A DNA stretch of 64,000 bases, taken from Fibrobacter sp. UWB2 (GTDB lineage: Bacteria; Fibrobacterota; Fibrobacteria; Fibrobacterales; Fibrobacteraceae). Below the pieces are notes generated by a model. The model did not search any database. It saw only the letters and a program-made list of their open reading frames with translations, and was not told where the DNA came from. Location: contig NZ_MWQK01000006.1 in assembly GCF_002210425.1 (NCBI RefSeq), forward strand, positions 1 to 64,000, written 5' to 3'. A program made the translations under genes and the position numbers. This document shows, in pieces, positions 1-7,652 of the stretch (position 1 is the stretch's first letter; each line of letters begins with the position of its first letter).

Positions 1-779
1 CGGTAAAATGCATGATGCGTCCTCTAGTTGTGTCCAACTATTCGTCCGCATCCCCAAATGGCACCTTAAAGAATGGCCGTGGGCAACACTCCAAATACCT
101 CCCATACGCTTTTACCGAGCAGGGTGTAGCAATGTTGGCTTCTGCACTAAAAAGTAAAGCTGCAACCAAGATTAATGTTGCTATTATGCGGGCTTTCGTT
201 GAAATGCGGCATGTTCTGCTCAGAAATGGCGGCTTGGTCAACCGCCTGTCCAATGTGGAGTCCAAAATGCTTGAGCAGGACGCGCGTTTGCTGGACCACG
301 ACCATAAATTTGATGCTGTTTTCGAAGCAATGGATCGCGGAGAGCTGCAGTCGAAGGGGCTGTATTACAATAACCAAATGTTTGATGCTTACGTATTTGT
401 GTGTGGGCTGATTCGTCAGGCGAAAAAGCGGATTGTCCTTGTTGACCGTTACGTGGATGAGAAGGTTCTCGCGATGATGCTTAAACGCGGCAAGGATGTG
501 TCGGCGACCATCTACACCTACGATAAAAGCAAGGTTTTTGAAGTGGATTTGGCAACGTATAATGCGCAGTATGCAGACTATCCGCTTAAGATTCTGCCGA
601 GTTATGGAATGCATGACCGTTTTCTATTTATCGATGATACTGCGTATCATTTCGGAGCTTCGCTGAAAGACTTGGGCGCGAATACGTTCTTTTTTAGTAA
701 GGAAGATTATACGCTGGAGGAGGTGATAAAGAAGTCGGAAGAAAAACGGAAGGAACTAGAGCGTATGAAAGAAAAGTGA
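1..779 (+). CDS. ORF6N-domain protein with PLD-like C-terminal domain (5' partial)
   Basis: The reading frame is open to the left edge, so the true start is outside the window; the first internal ATG is at 12. The N-terminal part contains LPYAFTEQGVAML and INVAIMRAFVEMRH, typical of the ORF6N/KilA-N-like DNA-binding domain of phage and mobile-element proteins. A coiled region follows (NRLSNVESKMLEQDARLL). The C-terminal half has RIVLVDRYVDEKVL and HDRFLFIDD...HFGASLKDLG, which resembles a degenerate phospholipase D/restriction-type domain in which HDR replaces HxK. Such two-part proteins are common in Bacteroidota and Fibrobacter; the function is unknown but DNA-related. No partner gene is visible. 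Confidence 0.75.
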   Translation, partial: VKCMMRPLVVSNYSSASPNGTLKNGRGQHSKYLPYAFTEQGVAMLASALKSKAATKINVAIMRAFVEMRHVLLRNGGLVNRLSNVESKMLEQDARLLDHDHKFDAVFEAMDRGELQSKGLYYNNQMFDAYVFVCGLIRQAKKRIVLVDRYVDEKVLAMMLKRGKDVSATIYTYDKSKVFEVDLATYNAQYADYPLKILPSYGMHDRFLFIDDTAYHFGASLKDLGANTFFFSKEDYTLEEVIKKSEEKRKELERMKEK

Positions 780-862
780 TAGAATTTCAACACTTTATCT
801 GTTGTTTTTTGTTCGTATTTTTTGTAGTTTATCCCTACCAATTATTTTAAGGAGTACACATT

Positions 863-1357
863 ATGAGAAAACTGATTCTTCCTATTGCTGCCTTTGCTAT
901 GGCTTCGTTTGTTGCCTGTAGTGACGATAGTTCGCCAAACGCTCCGGCTGCAGGTCCGAAACAGGATACGCTCCCGGCGAGTGTTGATAAGTTCTTTGAT
1001 CTGGATAACAACTACACTTGTTCCCAGACTGTGAACAAGTGCGCAACTGTCGCTGTCACGGGTTATTCTGAATTGGCTCAATGCAATGGCGCTCAGTGGG
1101 ATATGCAGACTTTAGGCAATCCTGTGGCGGGTTGTGAAAATGCAGCTCCGGCCACGAATCCTCCTGCAACTGATACGCCTGCTACAGGCACGCCCACTAC
1201 TGATACTCCGGCAACAGGCGCGATGGTTTCTTGCGATGTCCCGGGTGTCTTTGGCGAATGCCTTGAATATCCGGCAGGCAGTGCAGAAGCGGCTGCGATA
1301 GAAGCCCAGTGTGTGAGTGTGATGATGGGGACTCTCGGCACGGGTTGCGCAAAGTAA
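863..1357 (+). CDS. small secreted lipoprotein with Thr/Pro/Ala repeat
   Basis: A 164-residue protein. The N-terminus is a lipoprotein signal ending SFVAC with Cys19, followed by the SDDSSPN tail typical of Fibrobacter lipoproteins. An AAGGAG-like site lies just upstream of ATG 863. Residues about 96-117 form a low-complexity block of Pro-Ala-Thr-Asp/Gly-Thr units, probably a flexible linker. Cysteines lie on both sides of the block (four before, three or four after), which suggests disulphide-bonded mini-domains in the periplasm or at the surface. I do not recognise the family. Confidence 0.75.
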   Translation: MRKLILPIAAFAMASFVACSDDSSPNAPAAGPKQDTLPASVDKFFDLDNNYTCSQTVNKCATVAVTGYSELAQCNGAQWDMQTLGNPVAGCENAAPATNPPATDTPATGTPTTDTPATGAMVSCDVPGVFGECLEYPAGSAEAAAIEAQCVSVMMGTLGTGCAK

Positions 1358-1387
1358 TCTAAATCCTTGGAATGGATGGAAAAGTCG

Positions 1388-1408
1388 GCCGCAGGGTCGG
1401 CTTTTTTG
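1388..1408 (+). terminator. weak hairpin plus T-run
   Basis: A short stem GCCG/CGGC (1388-1391 with 1398-1401) is followed by six T. The stem is only 4 bp, so this is a weak candidate terminator for the small lipoprotein gene. Confidence 0.35.
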
Positions 1409-1440
1409 TATCTTGTCGATAAAAAAATAAGGAAACGAAA

Positions 1441-2223
1441 ATGATCGGTTTTAGAAAAAATTTGGCGATGAAGGTCGCTATCTTTGTTGTGTCTGCGGTT
1501 CTCGCGGCAGGGGCATCCGAAGATATTAAAATCGTTAAAATCAACGATGACAATTTCGAAAAGGAAATTCTGCATTCCAAGAAGCCTGTGATTTTGGAAG
1601 TCTCGTCAACGAGCTGCCCGCCGTGCCTTGTCATGATTCCGACGCTTATCGGTATTGCGAAAAATTACAGCGATATCAAGATTGCATCTATCGGGATTGA
1701 CGAGCCTAATATCGAGAAAATCAAGAATACGCTCCCAATTCGGGCGTTTCCGACGTTCTTTTTCATCAAGGACGGTCGCATTATAAACCAGCGTGTGGGC
1801 GTCGTCAAGGAACCGGAGCTTCTGAGCGCGTTGGATTACACGCCGAAGCCAAGTGCTGCGCAAAAGGCGAAGAGCAAACCGAAAAAGAAGAATGCGCACA
1901 AGAATCTTGTCTGCAAGGTAGATGGCCAGTTCAATGGACTCAAGAATCTTGTGACGATTTCGTTTGTGTTCAGCGATTCAGAAATTGAGAATGTTGATAT
2001 CGTGACGGATGTGTTTGTGCCGCCGGAGCAGTTCGACAGGCGCGACCAGATGATGGAACATATCCGTGCAAGTGGCAAGGGCGAGGTGGCCCCGACGATG
2101 ACGGGTTTCCAGATGCATATAGACAACGATTGCCGGTTTATGAAGGCGATGGACATGAAGCGCACTTCGACTTACGGCGAGATGCGGGCCGGGCTTGAAT
2201 TGCTAGGTTTTACTTGCAAGTAG
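1441..2223 (+). CDS. periplasmic thioredoxin-fold protein with C-terminal extension
   Basis: A 260-residue protein. A hydrophobic N-terminal signal (about residues 8-25) precedes a thioredoxin fold with the redox motif Cys59-Pro-Pro-Cys62 and the cis-proline motif RAFPTFFF (Pro104). A Lys-rich linker (about 138-152) leads to a C-terminal domain of about 100 residues that I do not recognise and that carries Cys156, a Cys near CRFMKA and a terminal Cys-Lys. ATG 1441 follows AAGGAAACGAAA. Probably a thiol-disulphide oxidoreductase or reductase acting outside the cytoplasm; the partner is not indicated by neighbours. It is a single-gene unit closed by the terminator at 2264. Confidence 0.8.
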   Translation: MIGFRKNLAMKVAIFVVSAVLAAGASEDIKIVKINDDNFEKEILHSKKPVILEVSSTSCPPCLVMIPTLIGIAKNYSDIKIASIGIDEPNIEKIKNTLPIRAFPTFFFIKDGRIINQRVGVVKEPELLSALDYTPKPSAAQKAKSKPKKKNAHKNLVCKVDGQFNGLKNLVTISFVFSDSEIENVDIVTDVFVPPEQFDRRDQMMEHIRASGKGEVAPTMTGFQMHIDNDCRFMKAMDMKRTSTYGEMRAGLELLGFTCK

Positions 2224-2263
2224 TTTTGTCAATCCGACAATAAAAAACGCTCAAATTGCTGTG

Positions 2264-2291
2264 AAATACCCCCTTTATGGGGGTATTTTTT
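2264..2291 (+). terminator. strong intrinsic terminator
   Basis: A perfect 10-bp stem (AAATACCCCC at 2264-2273 with 2279-2288), loop TTTAT, and a T-run to 2291. It ends the thioredoxin gene. Confidence 0.9.
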
Positions 2292-2313
2292 ATTGTGGTA
2301 AAAAGGATGTGGT

Positions 2314-4239
2314 ATGAAAAACAAATTTCTCTTTTTATTTTTGGCGGTTTCTGCTTCTCAGGCCGCGGTGAATCTGGGTGTAAGTCTTGGCGATAGCATC
2401 AAGCCGGTGACGCATGTGGCGACGGGCTCGCTTTATGGCCTTACTGAGAGTCTTCCGAGCAATATCGAGCGTGATGTCGCCCCGCTCAAGCCGAACGTGT
2501 TCCTTTCTCCGGCGCGCAGCGGTAACGGTCGCCAACAGCCGATTGGAGGGGCTTTCCTTGTGGCACCCCGTGTCGAAAGCATCGGTGCGAAAATTCAGAT
2601 TCGCCTTGCTGACGTTTTGCCGGGATGGCCGTACAAGTTCCAGAATATGGACCACTGGAAAAATGAAGTAAAATCGGTCATCAACGACAAGCTTAAATCA
2701 AACAACAAGAATTTTGACGGTTACGAAATCTGGAACGAGCCGAATGACACTTGGAAATCGAATATCGACTTTAATTCCGGTCTCTGGAAACAGACTTACG
2801 ATTTGATTCGGCAGATGGACCCTGGTGCAAAGATTATCGGCCCTTCGTACTCATTCTACCACGCTTCGCAAATGGAAGCGTTTATCAAGTATTGTGCACA
2901 GAATAACTGCTTGCCCGATGTCGTGAGCTGGCACCAGTGGGGGAGTGGTGGCTTTGTTGGAGCTGTCGAAACCTACCGCGCGCTTGAAAAAAAGTATAAC
3001 GTGACTCCGCGTCCGCTGAGCATCAACGAATATTCTTCGACGGAGCATTCCGAAGAAGGTTGCCCGGGCTTGTCGGTGCCGTTTATTGCAAAGTTTGAAC
3101 GTCACGGCGTCGAAAGCGCAATGATTTCCTGGTGGTTTGTACCGCTTCCAGGTCGTTTGGGGAGCCTTCTCACCAAGGACAATGAACGTGGTGGCGGCTG
3201 GTGGCTTTATAAGTGGTATGGCGACATGAGTGGTTACATGGCTAAAGTGACCCCGCCGAACGACAAGAGCGATGGCGTGGACGGTTTTGCCGCTCTCGAC
3301 AAGAAGAAGGGCTTTGCAAGTATCGTGCTTGGCGGCAACACCAAGGGCGATGTGAATGTGAATATTTCGGGCATCCCTGCAGAATTTGGCAGTCAGGTAA
3401 ATGTCTCTGTAGAATATGTTGTATGGGAAAATAAGGACAAGGCAGTGCCTTCGACCACGACTGTATCAAATAAGGATTACGATGTCAGTGGCGGAAAGAT
3501 TACGGTGCCTGTAAATATCACGAATACAAAGTATGGCTATCGTGTGTATATCACGCCGATTATTCCGCAAGCCCCTTACAAGGATACGGCTATGGAGATT
3601 CCTGGTAAAGTCGAAGTCGAAAATTACGATGTAGGCGGTTCGGGCAAGGCTTATCTTGATTTGGATGATGACAACAAGGGTGGTGAATATCGCGAAGACG
3701 CTGTTGATATTGTGAAGGCCGGCGATGGCTATGCCGTTGGTTACACGCAAGAGGGCGAATGGCTTGAGTACACTGTGAAGGTTGCTGAAAAAGAAGATTA
3801 CGCGGTTTCAGTCCGCTATGCGACTTCTTCGGAAAATACGGGCATGAAGCTGTATGTCGATGGCAAGGTCGCCTTGGACAATGTCGCGTTCCCGCAAGGC
3901 GCGGACTGGGAAACTTATTCGACGGTCGATGCCGGGAAGATGAGTCTTTCTGCGGGCGAGCATGTACTCAAGCTTGAAATTGTCGGAAACTACGTCAATA
4001 TCGACTGGCTGAACTTTGAAAGCGAAAAGACGATTGCGATTGGAAAGCCTACGCTGCACGCTGTTCCGCATGAGGCTAGTTATGATGTGTTCGATATGCA
4101 AGGTCGCCTTGTTGCAAAATTGAAGGCGTTCGGCTCCGAAAGTTTGCGCTCAAAAATTTCAGCTACGGTGAAGCGCCCTGGAACCTACATTGCAAAGCCT
4201 CAAACGGGCGGAAAAATGTTGCGAATTTCGGTGAAATAG
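2314..4239 (+). CDS. secreted clan-A glycoside hydrolase with CBM6-like module
   Basis: A 641-residue modular enzyme. A signal peptide (about 1-18) is followed by a (beta/alpha)8 catalytic domain (about 19-415). EIWNEPND places the likely acid/base at Glu142 and LSINEYSS the likely nucleophile at Glu239, the NEP and late-strand Glu pattern of clan GH-A (GH39 or a similar family; I cannot fix the number). Residues about 427-565 (KVEVENYD ... GDGYAVGYTQEGEWLEYTV ... YVNIDWLNFE) look like a CBM6. The last 65 residues (YDVFDMQGRLV...) form the C-terminal tail domain shared by Fibrobacter secreted enzymes, probably a sorting or anchoring signal. It probably acts on hemicellulose side chains. Confidence 0.8.
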   Translation: MKNKFLFLFLAVSASQAAVNLGVSLGDSIKPVTHVATGSLYGLTESLPSNIERDVAPLKPNVFLSPARSGNGRQQPIGGAFLVAPRVESIGAKIQIRLADVLPGWPYKFQNMDHWKNEVKSVINDKLKSNNKNFDGYEIWNEPNDTWKSNIDFNSGLWKQTYDLIRQMDPGAKIIGPSYSFYHASQMEAFIKYCAQNNCLPDVVSWHQWGSGGFVGAVETYRALEKKYNVTPRPLSINEYSSTEHSEEGCPGLSVPFIAKFERHGVESAMISWWFVPLPGRLGSLLTKDNERGGGWWLYKWYGDMSGYMAKVTPPNDKSDGVDGFAALDKKKGFASIVLGGNTKGDVNVNISGIPAEFGSQVNVSVEYVVWENKDKAVPSTTTVSNKDYDVSGGKITVPVNITNTKYGYRVYITPIIPQAPYKDTAMEIPGKVEVENYDVGGSGKAYLDLDDDNKGGEYREDAVDIVKAGDGYAVGYTQEGEWLEYTVKVAEKEDYAVSVRYATSSENTGMKLYVDGKVALDNVAFPQGADWETYSTVDAGKMSLSAGEHVLKLEIVGNYVNIDWLNFESEKTIAIGKPTLHAVPHEASYDVFDMQGRLVAKLKAFGSESLRSKISATVKRPGTYIAKPQTGGKMLRISVK

Positions 4240-4284
4240 GTTAAAAATTTTATTCGCTAAAGTTTGTTTAAAACTTGCGCCAAA

Positions 4285-4314
4285 AAGCCGGTTCCTTATG
4301 GAGCCGGCTTCTTT
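4285..4314 (+). terminator. intrinsic terminator
   Basis: An 11-bp stem (4285-4295 with 4300-4310, one G-U pair), loop TTAT, followed by CTTT. It lies between the convergent hydrolase and phosphatase genes, and the A-rich left flank makes it usable from both sides. Confidence 0.8.
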
Positions 4315-4333
4315 GTAGGAGTCTATGAGGAGT

Positions 4334-4900
4334 CTATGAATTTTTCAAAATGTGCTGTAGCAAGGCGGTACAGCCTTCGTTGACGTCTTGCCAGGTGGCG
4401 TTGAAATCGCCTGTGTACCAGGGATCAGCGACATCTCGGTTTTTGCCCGCCCAATCCATAAGGAGTGAAACTTTGTGAGCTCGTGAATCGCGCGCATCTT
4501 GTTTCTGTGCAGGTTCTCGGGCTTCTTGATACTGTGCGAGTTCTCGTTCGTAAATGTCACGGGGTAAAATCCAGCGGAGATTCCGCAGGTTATTTTGATC
4601 CATGAGCACGATGTAATCGTAATGGTTGTAGTCGGCGACGGTCATCTGGCGTGCCGTTTTCCCGCTGCAGTCGATGCCATGACTGGAGAGCATACGTCTT
4701 GCGGGCGGGTACACCGGATTTCCGATTTCTTCGGTGCTTGTCGCTGCAGATGCTATCTCGAAGTCGGCGGCGGTTAACGCTGTGTTCGTCGTGACTTGTT
4801 TTGCGGACGAACTAATGTCGCGTACCAACTTTTTCATTACAAATTCTGCCATCGGGCTTCTGCAGATGTTTCCGTGACATACGAACAAGATTTTTATCAT
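4334..4900 (-). CDS. low-molecular-weight protein-tyrosine phosphatase
   Basis: A 188-residue protein beginning MIKILFVCHGNICRSP: the P-loop CX5R signature with nucleophile Cys8 and Arg14. The general-acid loop is VADPWYTG (Asp159-Pro160). It is longer than the usual 150-160 residues because of insertions at about 30-58 and a Gln/Glu/Arg-rich stretch at about 120-143. It is the last gene of an operon with OhrR and glutathione peroxidase: its ATG overlaps the ohrR stop by 4 nt (ATGA, 4897-4900), so translation is probably coupled. The substrate is unknown; a link to thiol oxidation is plausible because the catalytic Cys is peroxide-sensitive. Confidence 0.9.
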   Translation of the reverse strand: MIKILFVCHGNICRSPMAEFVMKKLVRDISSSAKQVTTNTALTAADFEIASAATSTEEIGNPVYPPARRMLSSHGIDCSGKTARQMTVADYNHYDYIVLMDQNNLRNLRWILPRDIYERELAQYQEAREPAQKQDARDSRAHKVSLLMDWAGKNRDVADPWYTGDFNATWQDVNEGCTALLQHILKNS

Positions 4901-5334
4901 GCGTCTTTCCTAAGGCTTTCCAAGATTTTGTAAAGCGTGCAGTAAAGCGACTTTGCTTCGTCTTCTGACAAATTTACACAACTTGCCATGGACTTAGGAA
5001 CGCTCGCTGCTTTGTGCTGCAACTTTTCACCTTCATCGGTCAGGCTTACCGAAAGGCAACGCTCGTCGCTTGCTTCGCGGGTGCGCGTGATGTAGCCTTT
5101 GCTCTCGAGCTTTTTCAGGAGCGGGGTGAGCGTTCCCGAATCGAGGTAGAGCTTTTGGCCGAGCTCGGTGACGTTGCACTTTTTCTCTTCCCACAACACG
5201 AGCATCACGATGTACTGCGTGTAGGTGAGGCCGAGCGGTTCCAAGAAAGGCGTATAGCGACGCGTGATTTCCTTGGATACTGCATACAACGGAAAGCATA
5301 GTTGATTTTCAAGTTTTAGTTGAGGACAAATCAT
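4897..5334 (-). CDS. ohrR: OhrR-type MarR-family organic-peroxide sensor repressor
   Basis: A 145-residue winged-helix protein. KLENQLCFPLYAVSKE matches the N-terminal signature of OhrR, placing the peroxide-sensing cysteine at Cys13. The wHTH is clear (LYLDSGTLTPLLKKLESKGY ... DERCLSVSLT). OhrR proteins are oxidised by organic hydroperoxides at this Cys and leave the operator. The gene lies 8 nt behind glutathione peroxidase and overlaps the phosphatase, so it is the middle gene of a three-gene operon. A matching palindrome lies upstream of the operon (5916-5942), which implies autoregulation. A further Cys3 and C-terminal Cys residues could form a 2-Cys switch. Confidence 0.88.
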   Translation of the reverse strand: MICPQLKLENQLCFPLYAVSKEITRRYTPFLEPLGLTYTQYIVMLVLWEEKKCNVTELGQKLYLDSGTLTPLLKKLESKGYITRTREASDERCLSVSLTDEGEKLQHKAASVPKSMASCVNLSEDEAKSLYCTLYKILESLRKDA

Positions 5335-5342
5335 TGCACCTC

Positions 5343-5885
5343 CTAAAGTAGCTTTTCAACGCAAGAACGTACGTCCTCCATTTTGGCAGTGGGTTCAAAA
5401 CGGGCGACAACGTTGCCTGCGCGGTCGATGACGAACTTTGTGAAGTTCCACTTGATATCAGGATTGTTCTTGTAATCCTTGTCTATCTTCTTCAGAAGCA
5501 TGGCCATTGCGGCGGCCTTGATTCCTAACCCGAAACCTTGAAAACCCATTTGGGATTTCAGGTAGGTGTAGAGCGGGAGTTCGTTCGGGCCGTTCACGTC
5601 GGATTTTTTCATCTGCGGGAACGTGGTGCCGTACTTGAGCGTGCAGAATTCATGAATTTCGTCGTCTGTGCCAGGGGTCTGGCCCATGAACTGGTTGCAT
5701 GGAATGTCGATGACTTCGAAGCCCTTGTCGTGGAAGTCCGTGTACATCTGTTCGATCGGCTTGTAGTGCGGGGTGAATCCGCAACCGGTTGCCGTGTTCA
5801 CGATGAGCATGACTTCGCCCTTGAATTTTGAGAGCGGAACTTCGTTGCCTTTACCGTCGGTAAGTGTGAAGTCGTAGATTGTCAT
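5343..5885 (-). CDS. glutathione peroxidase family thiol peroxidase
   Basis: A 180-residue protein from the chosen start. An upstream in-frame ATG at 5903 exists, but GGAG lies six bases before ATG 5885, which begins MTIYDFTLTDGKG, so I prefer the shorter form. The catalytic set is present: Cys35 in NTATGCGFTP (not selenocysteine), Gln65 in PCNQF, and Trp146-Asn147 in KWNFTKF. Bacterial Cys-type members usually use thioredoxin and reduce lipid or organic hydroperoxides in the cytoplasm. It is the first gene of the ohrR operon, which fits a peroxide-inducible defence role. Confidence 0.92.
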   Translation of the reverse strand: MTIYDFTLTDGKGNEVPLSKFKGEVMLIVNTATGCGFTPHYKPIEQMYTDFHDKGFEVIDIPCNQFMGQTPGTDDEIHEFCTLKYGTTFPQMKKSDVNGPNELPLYTYLKSQMGFQGFGLGIKAAAMAMLLKKIDKDYKNNPDIKWNFTKFVIDRAGNVVARFEPTAKMEDVRSCVEKLL

Positions 5886-5915
5886 TTTTTTCTCCATATA
5901 CACTGTTTTGTTTTG

Positions 5916-5942
5916 TACAATTAAATTTTATAAAATTTAATT
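5916..5942. promoter_or_regulatory. OhrR-type operator palindrome
   Basis: Bases 5919-5942 form a perfect 24-bp palindrome (AATTAAATTTTA and its complement). With the flanking TAC it begins TACAATTAAATT, matching the known B. subtilis OhrR half-site as I remember it. It lies 31 nt upstream of the peroxidase start, where it would cover the promoter. Confidence 0.75.
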
Positions 5943-6045
5943 TGAAAAGTCAATAGTTTTTGCTATAAAAAATTCTTATAAGCAGAATTATTGTGATTTT
6001 AGGCAATTTTTGACGCTAAATCTTGTTATTTCTACATTTTACACC

Positions 6046-6423
6046 ATGAAGTCGATAGAAGTTGTCGCGGGTGTTATCACGGATGGCGGGCGCATTTTTG
6101 CCACGCAGCGTGGGTATGGCGACCAAAAAGATGGCTGGGAATTTCCGGGCGGCAAGATGGAACCTGGTGAAACTCCGGAGCAGGCGCTTATTCGTGAGCT
6201 CCAGGAAGAGCTTGCTGTTAAGGTAAATGTTGGCGAAAAAATTTGCACGGTGGAATACGATTACCCGAAATTTCACCTGACGATGCATTGCTTTTATTGC
6301 TCGCTCGCTGCAGGCTGCAAGCCGAAACTCCTGGAACATGAAGACGCCAAATGGCTTGACCGCACAAACTTAAACACTGTCAGCTGGCTCCCCGCTGACA
6401 TCGAAGTTGTGAAACATCTATAG
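6046..6423 (+). CDS. mutT: MutT-type Nudix hydrolase (8-oxo-dGTP diphosphatase-like)
   Basis: A 125-residue protein from ATG 6046 (MKSIEVVAGVI); an in-frame ATG at 6010 would add 12 residues unlike the family. The Nudix box is GKMEPGETPEQAL followed by RELQEEL, complete in the metal-binding Glu residues although the final Gly position is Leu. Length and the WEFPGGK motif fit the MutT/YfoO group that cleans oxidised nucleotides or, in some members, CTP. It stands alone on the plus strand, divergent from the peroxidase operon, so both oxidative-stress units share one intergenic region. Confidence 0.85.
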   Translation: MKSIEVVAGVITDGGRIFATQRGYGDQKDGWEFPGGKMEPGETPEQALIRELQEELAVKVNVGEKICTVEYDYPKFHLTMHCFYCSLAAGCKPKLLEHEDAKWLDRTNLNTVSWLPADIEVVKHL

Positions 6424-6472
6424 CATCACTGTCATTTGCGAGTGACGCAATCCTGCTTCTCCGTCATCCTCG

Positions 6473-6550
6473 ACCTTGTCATCCTGGAGCGTAGCGATGG
6501 GATCCATAATTTCTTGAGTCTACAATTGGGAGGGGATCCATTATTTCTTG
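6473..6550. repeat. dispersed TCATCC...GGATCC repeat with local duplication
   Basis: Contains GTCATCCTGGAGCGTAGCGA followed by GGGATCC, a form of the dispersed repeat also at 9751 and 24135. A segment GGATCCATAATTTCTTG recurs 36 nt later as GGATCCATTATTTCTTG; the second copy overlaps the panE stop codon, so the 3' end of panE abuts a duplicated repeat. Confidence 0.6.
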
Positions 6551-7467
6551 TTTAGCAATTCTCGCGCGAGCTCGGTCCCTTCGAGGAGTTCGCCTAAGAA
6601 TTCGCAGTAGGGCGTCGGAATCCCGTGTACCTTCCCGAGCTTGCTGATGGTTCCGCAGAAATACGCGTTCTCCGTTTTGCGTCCGGCCTCGATATCCTGC
6701 AGCATGGAACACTTGCCGAGCGGTGTGTAGTTGCATGTGAGGCGCAAGTTTTCTTCTAGGTCGTCGTTTGTAAGCGCAAAGCCTTCGGCGTTCGCCACTT
6801 GAATGACTTCGTTCCCGATTTTACGCACAAGCGATTGCATCACCGGGAAATTGAAACCCGCAAATGTCGAACGGCAAATGGCTCCGATCGAGTTGAACAC
6901 CGTGTTCATCAAGAGTTTTTTCCACATTTCCAAGCGGATGTTTTCTGGGATCTTGTGGACGATGTGCGCTGTTTCAAAAAGCTGGTGGATGGCTTCGATA
7001 CGTTCGGAACGGTGGTTGTCTTTTTCGCCAAAGAGGATGATGCCTCGGCCAGCGCAGTCAATGTTCCCGTGCTTGTTGATGGACTGCAAATTGACGATGA
7101 ATCCGTACAACGTCTTTTCAGTACCGTAAACGCGCTCGATTTCTGTTTCGGAATGCACTCCGTTCAAAAGCGAAAGTAACGCTGTGTTCGGTCCGACTGC
7201 ATTTTTCGCTTCTGCTAGCGCTTCGTTGAATTGCAAATTCTTGGTCGCAAAAATCACAAGGTCAACGACCGGGACTTCGTCCGGCGTGACAAAGTTGAAG
7301 TCCGCCTTTTTCCCGTTGATGACGATTCCGCTTGCTTGGTATCGCGCCTTGCGTTCGGCGTCCATCACGCAATAAAGCTTGTTCCCGAGAACGCTCAAGA
7401 GCTGTTCTGCCACAACGGCGCCGACAGCCCCGAGACCCACAACTGCAACTGTTTTGATCTGCTTCAT
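6541..7467 (-). CDS. panE: 2-dehydropantoate 2-reductase (ketopantoate reductase)
   Basis: A 308-residue protein from ATG 7467 (MKQIKTVAVVGLGAVG); the frame extends 90 nt further upstream but that part is not family-like and contains a palindromic repeat. The Rossmann motif GLGAVG (residues 11-16), ATKNLQF, SLLNGVHSE and the C-terminal MWKKLLMNTVFNSIGAICR region match PanE, which makes pantoate with NADPH for coenzyme A synthesis. No other pan gene is nearby. No clear Shine-Dalgarno site was seen. Some PanE-like proteins are general 2-hydroxyacid reductases, so the substrate is inferred. Confidence 0.82.
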   Translation of the reverse strand: MKQIKTVAVVGLGAVGAVVAEQLLSVLGNKLYCVMDAERKARYQASGIVINGKKADFNFVTPDEVPVVDLVIFATKNLQFNEALAEAKNAVGPNTALLSLLNGVHSETEIERVYGTEKTLYGFIVNLQSINKHGNIDCAGRGIILFGEKDNHRSERIEAIHQLFETAHIVHKIPENIRLEMWKKLLMNTVFNSIGAICRSTFAGFNFPVMQSLVRKIGNEVIQVANAEGFALTNDDLEENLRLTCNYTPLGKCSMLQDIEAGRKTENAYFCGTISKLGKVHGIPTPYCEFLGELLEGTELARELLNKK

Positions 7468-7511
7468 GGTGAGAAATATATCAAATTCTAGAGCGTTTGA
7501 CGGTGAGGGCG

Positions 7512-7538
7512 ATGCCCGCGCGGTGGCGGGCATGACAG
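7512..7538. repeat. REP-like palindrome
   Basis: Stem ATGCCCGC (7512-7519) pairs with GCGGGCAT (7526-7533), followed by GACA. It belongs to the dispersed TGTCAT-palindrome family described in the findings. Confidence 0.65.
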
Positions 7539-7652
7539 ACTTGAATGTGGACGGCAACTGAAAAACGGGTTTGATTTTATTCGGCTACAGCGGTAAACAG
7601 GGGGTGCAAAATTTTTTGGCGGTTTTGGGCGCGAGCGATTTATATTTATGAT

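Noticed and set aside
5343-5903. Selenocysteine glutathione peroxidase
   Set aside because: The active-site codon encodes Cys, not TGA.
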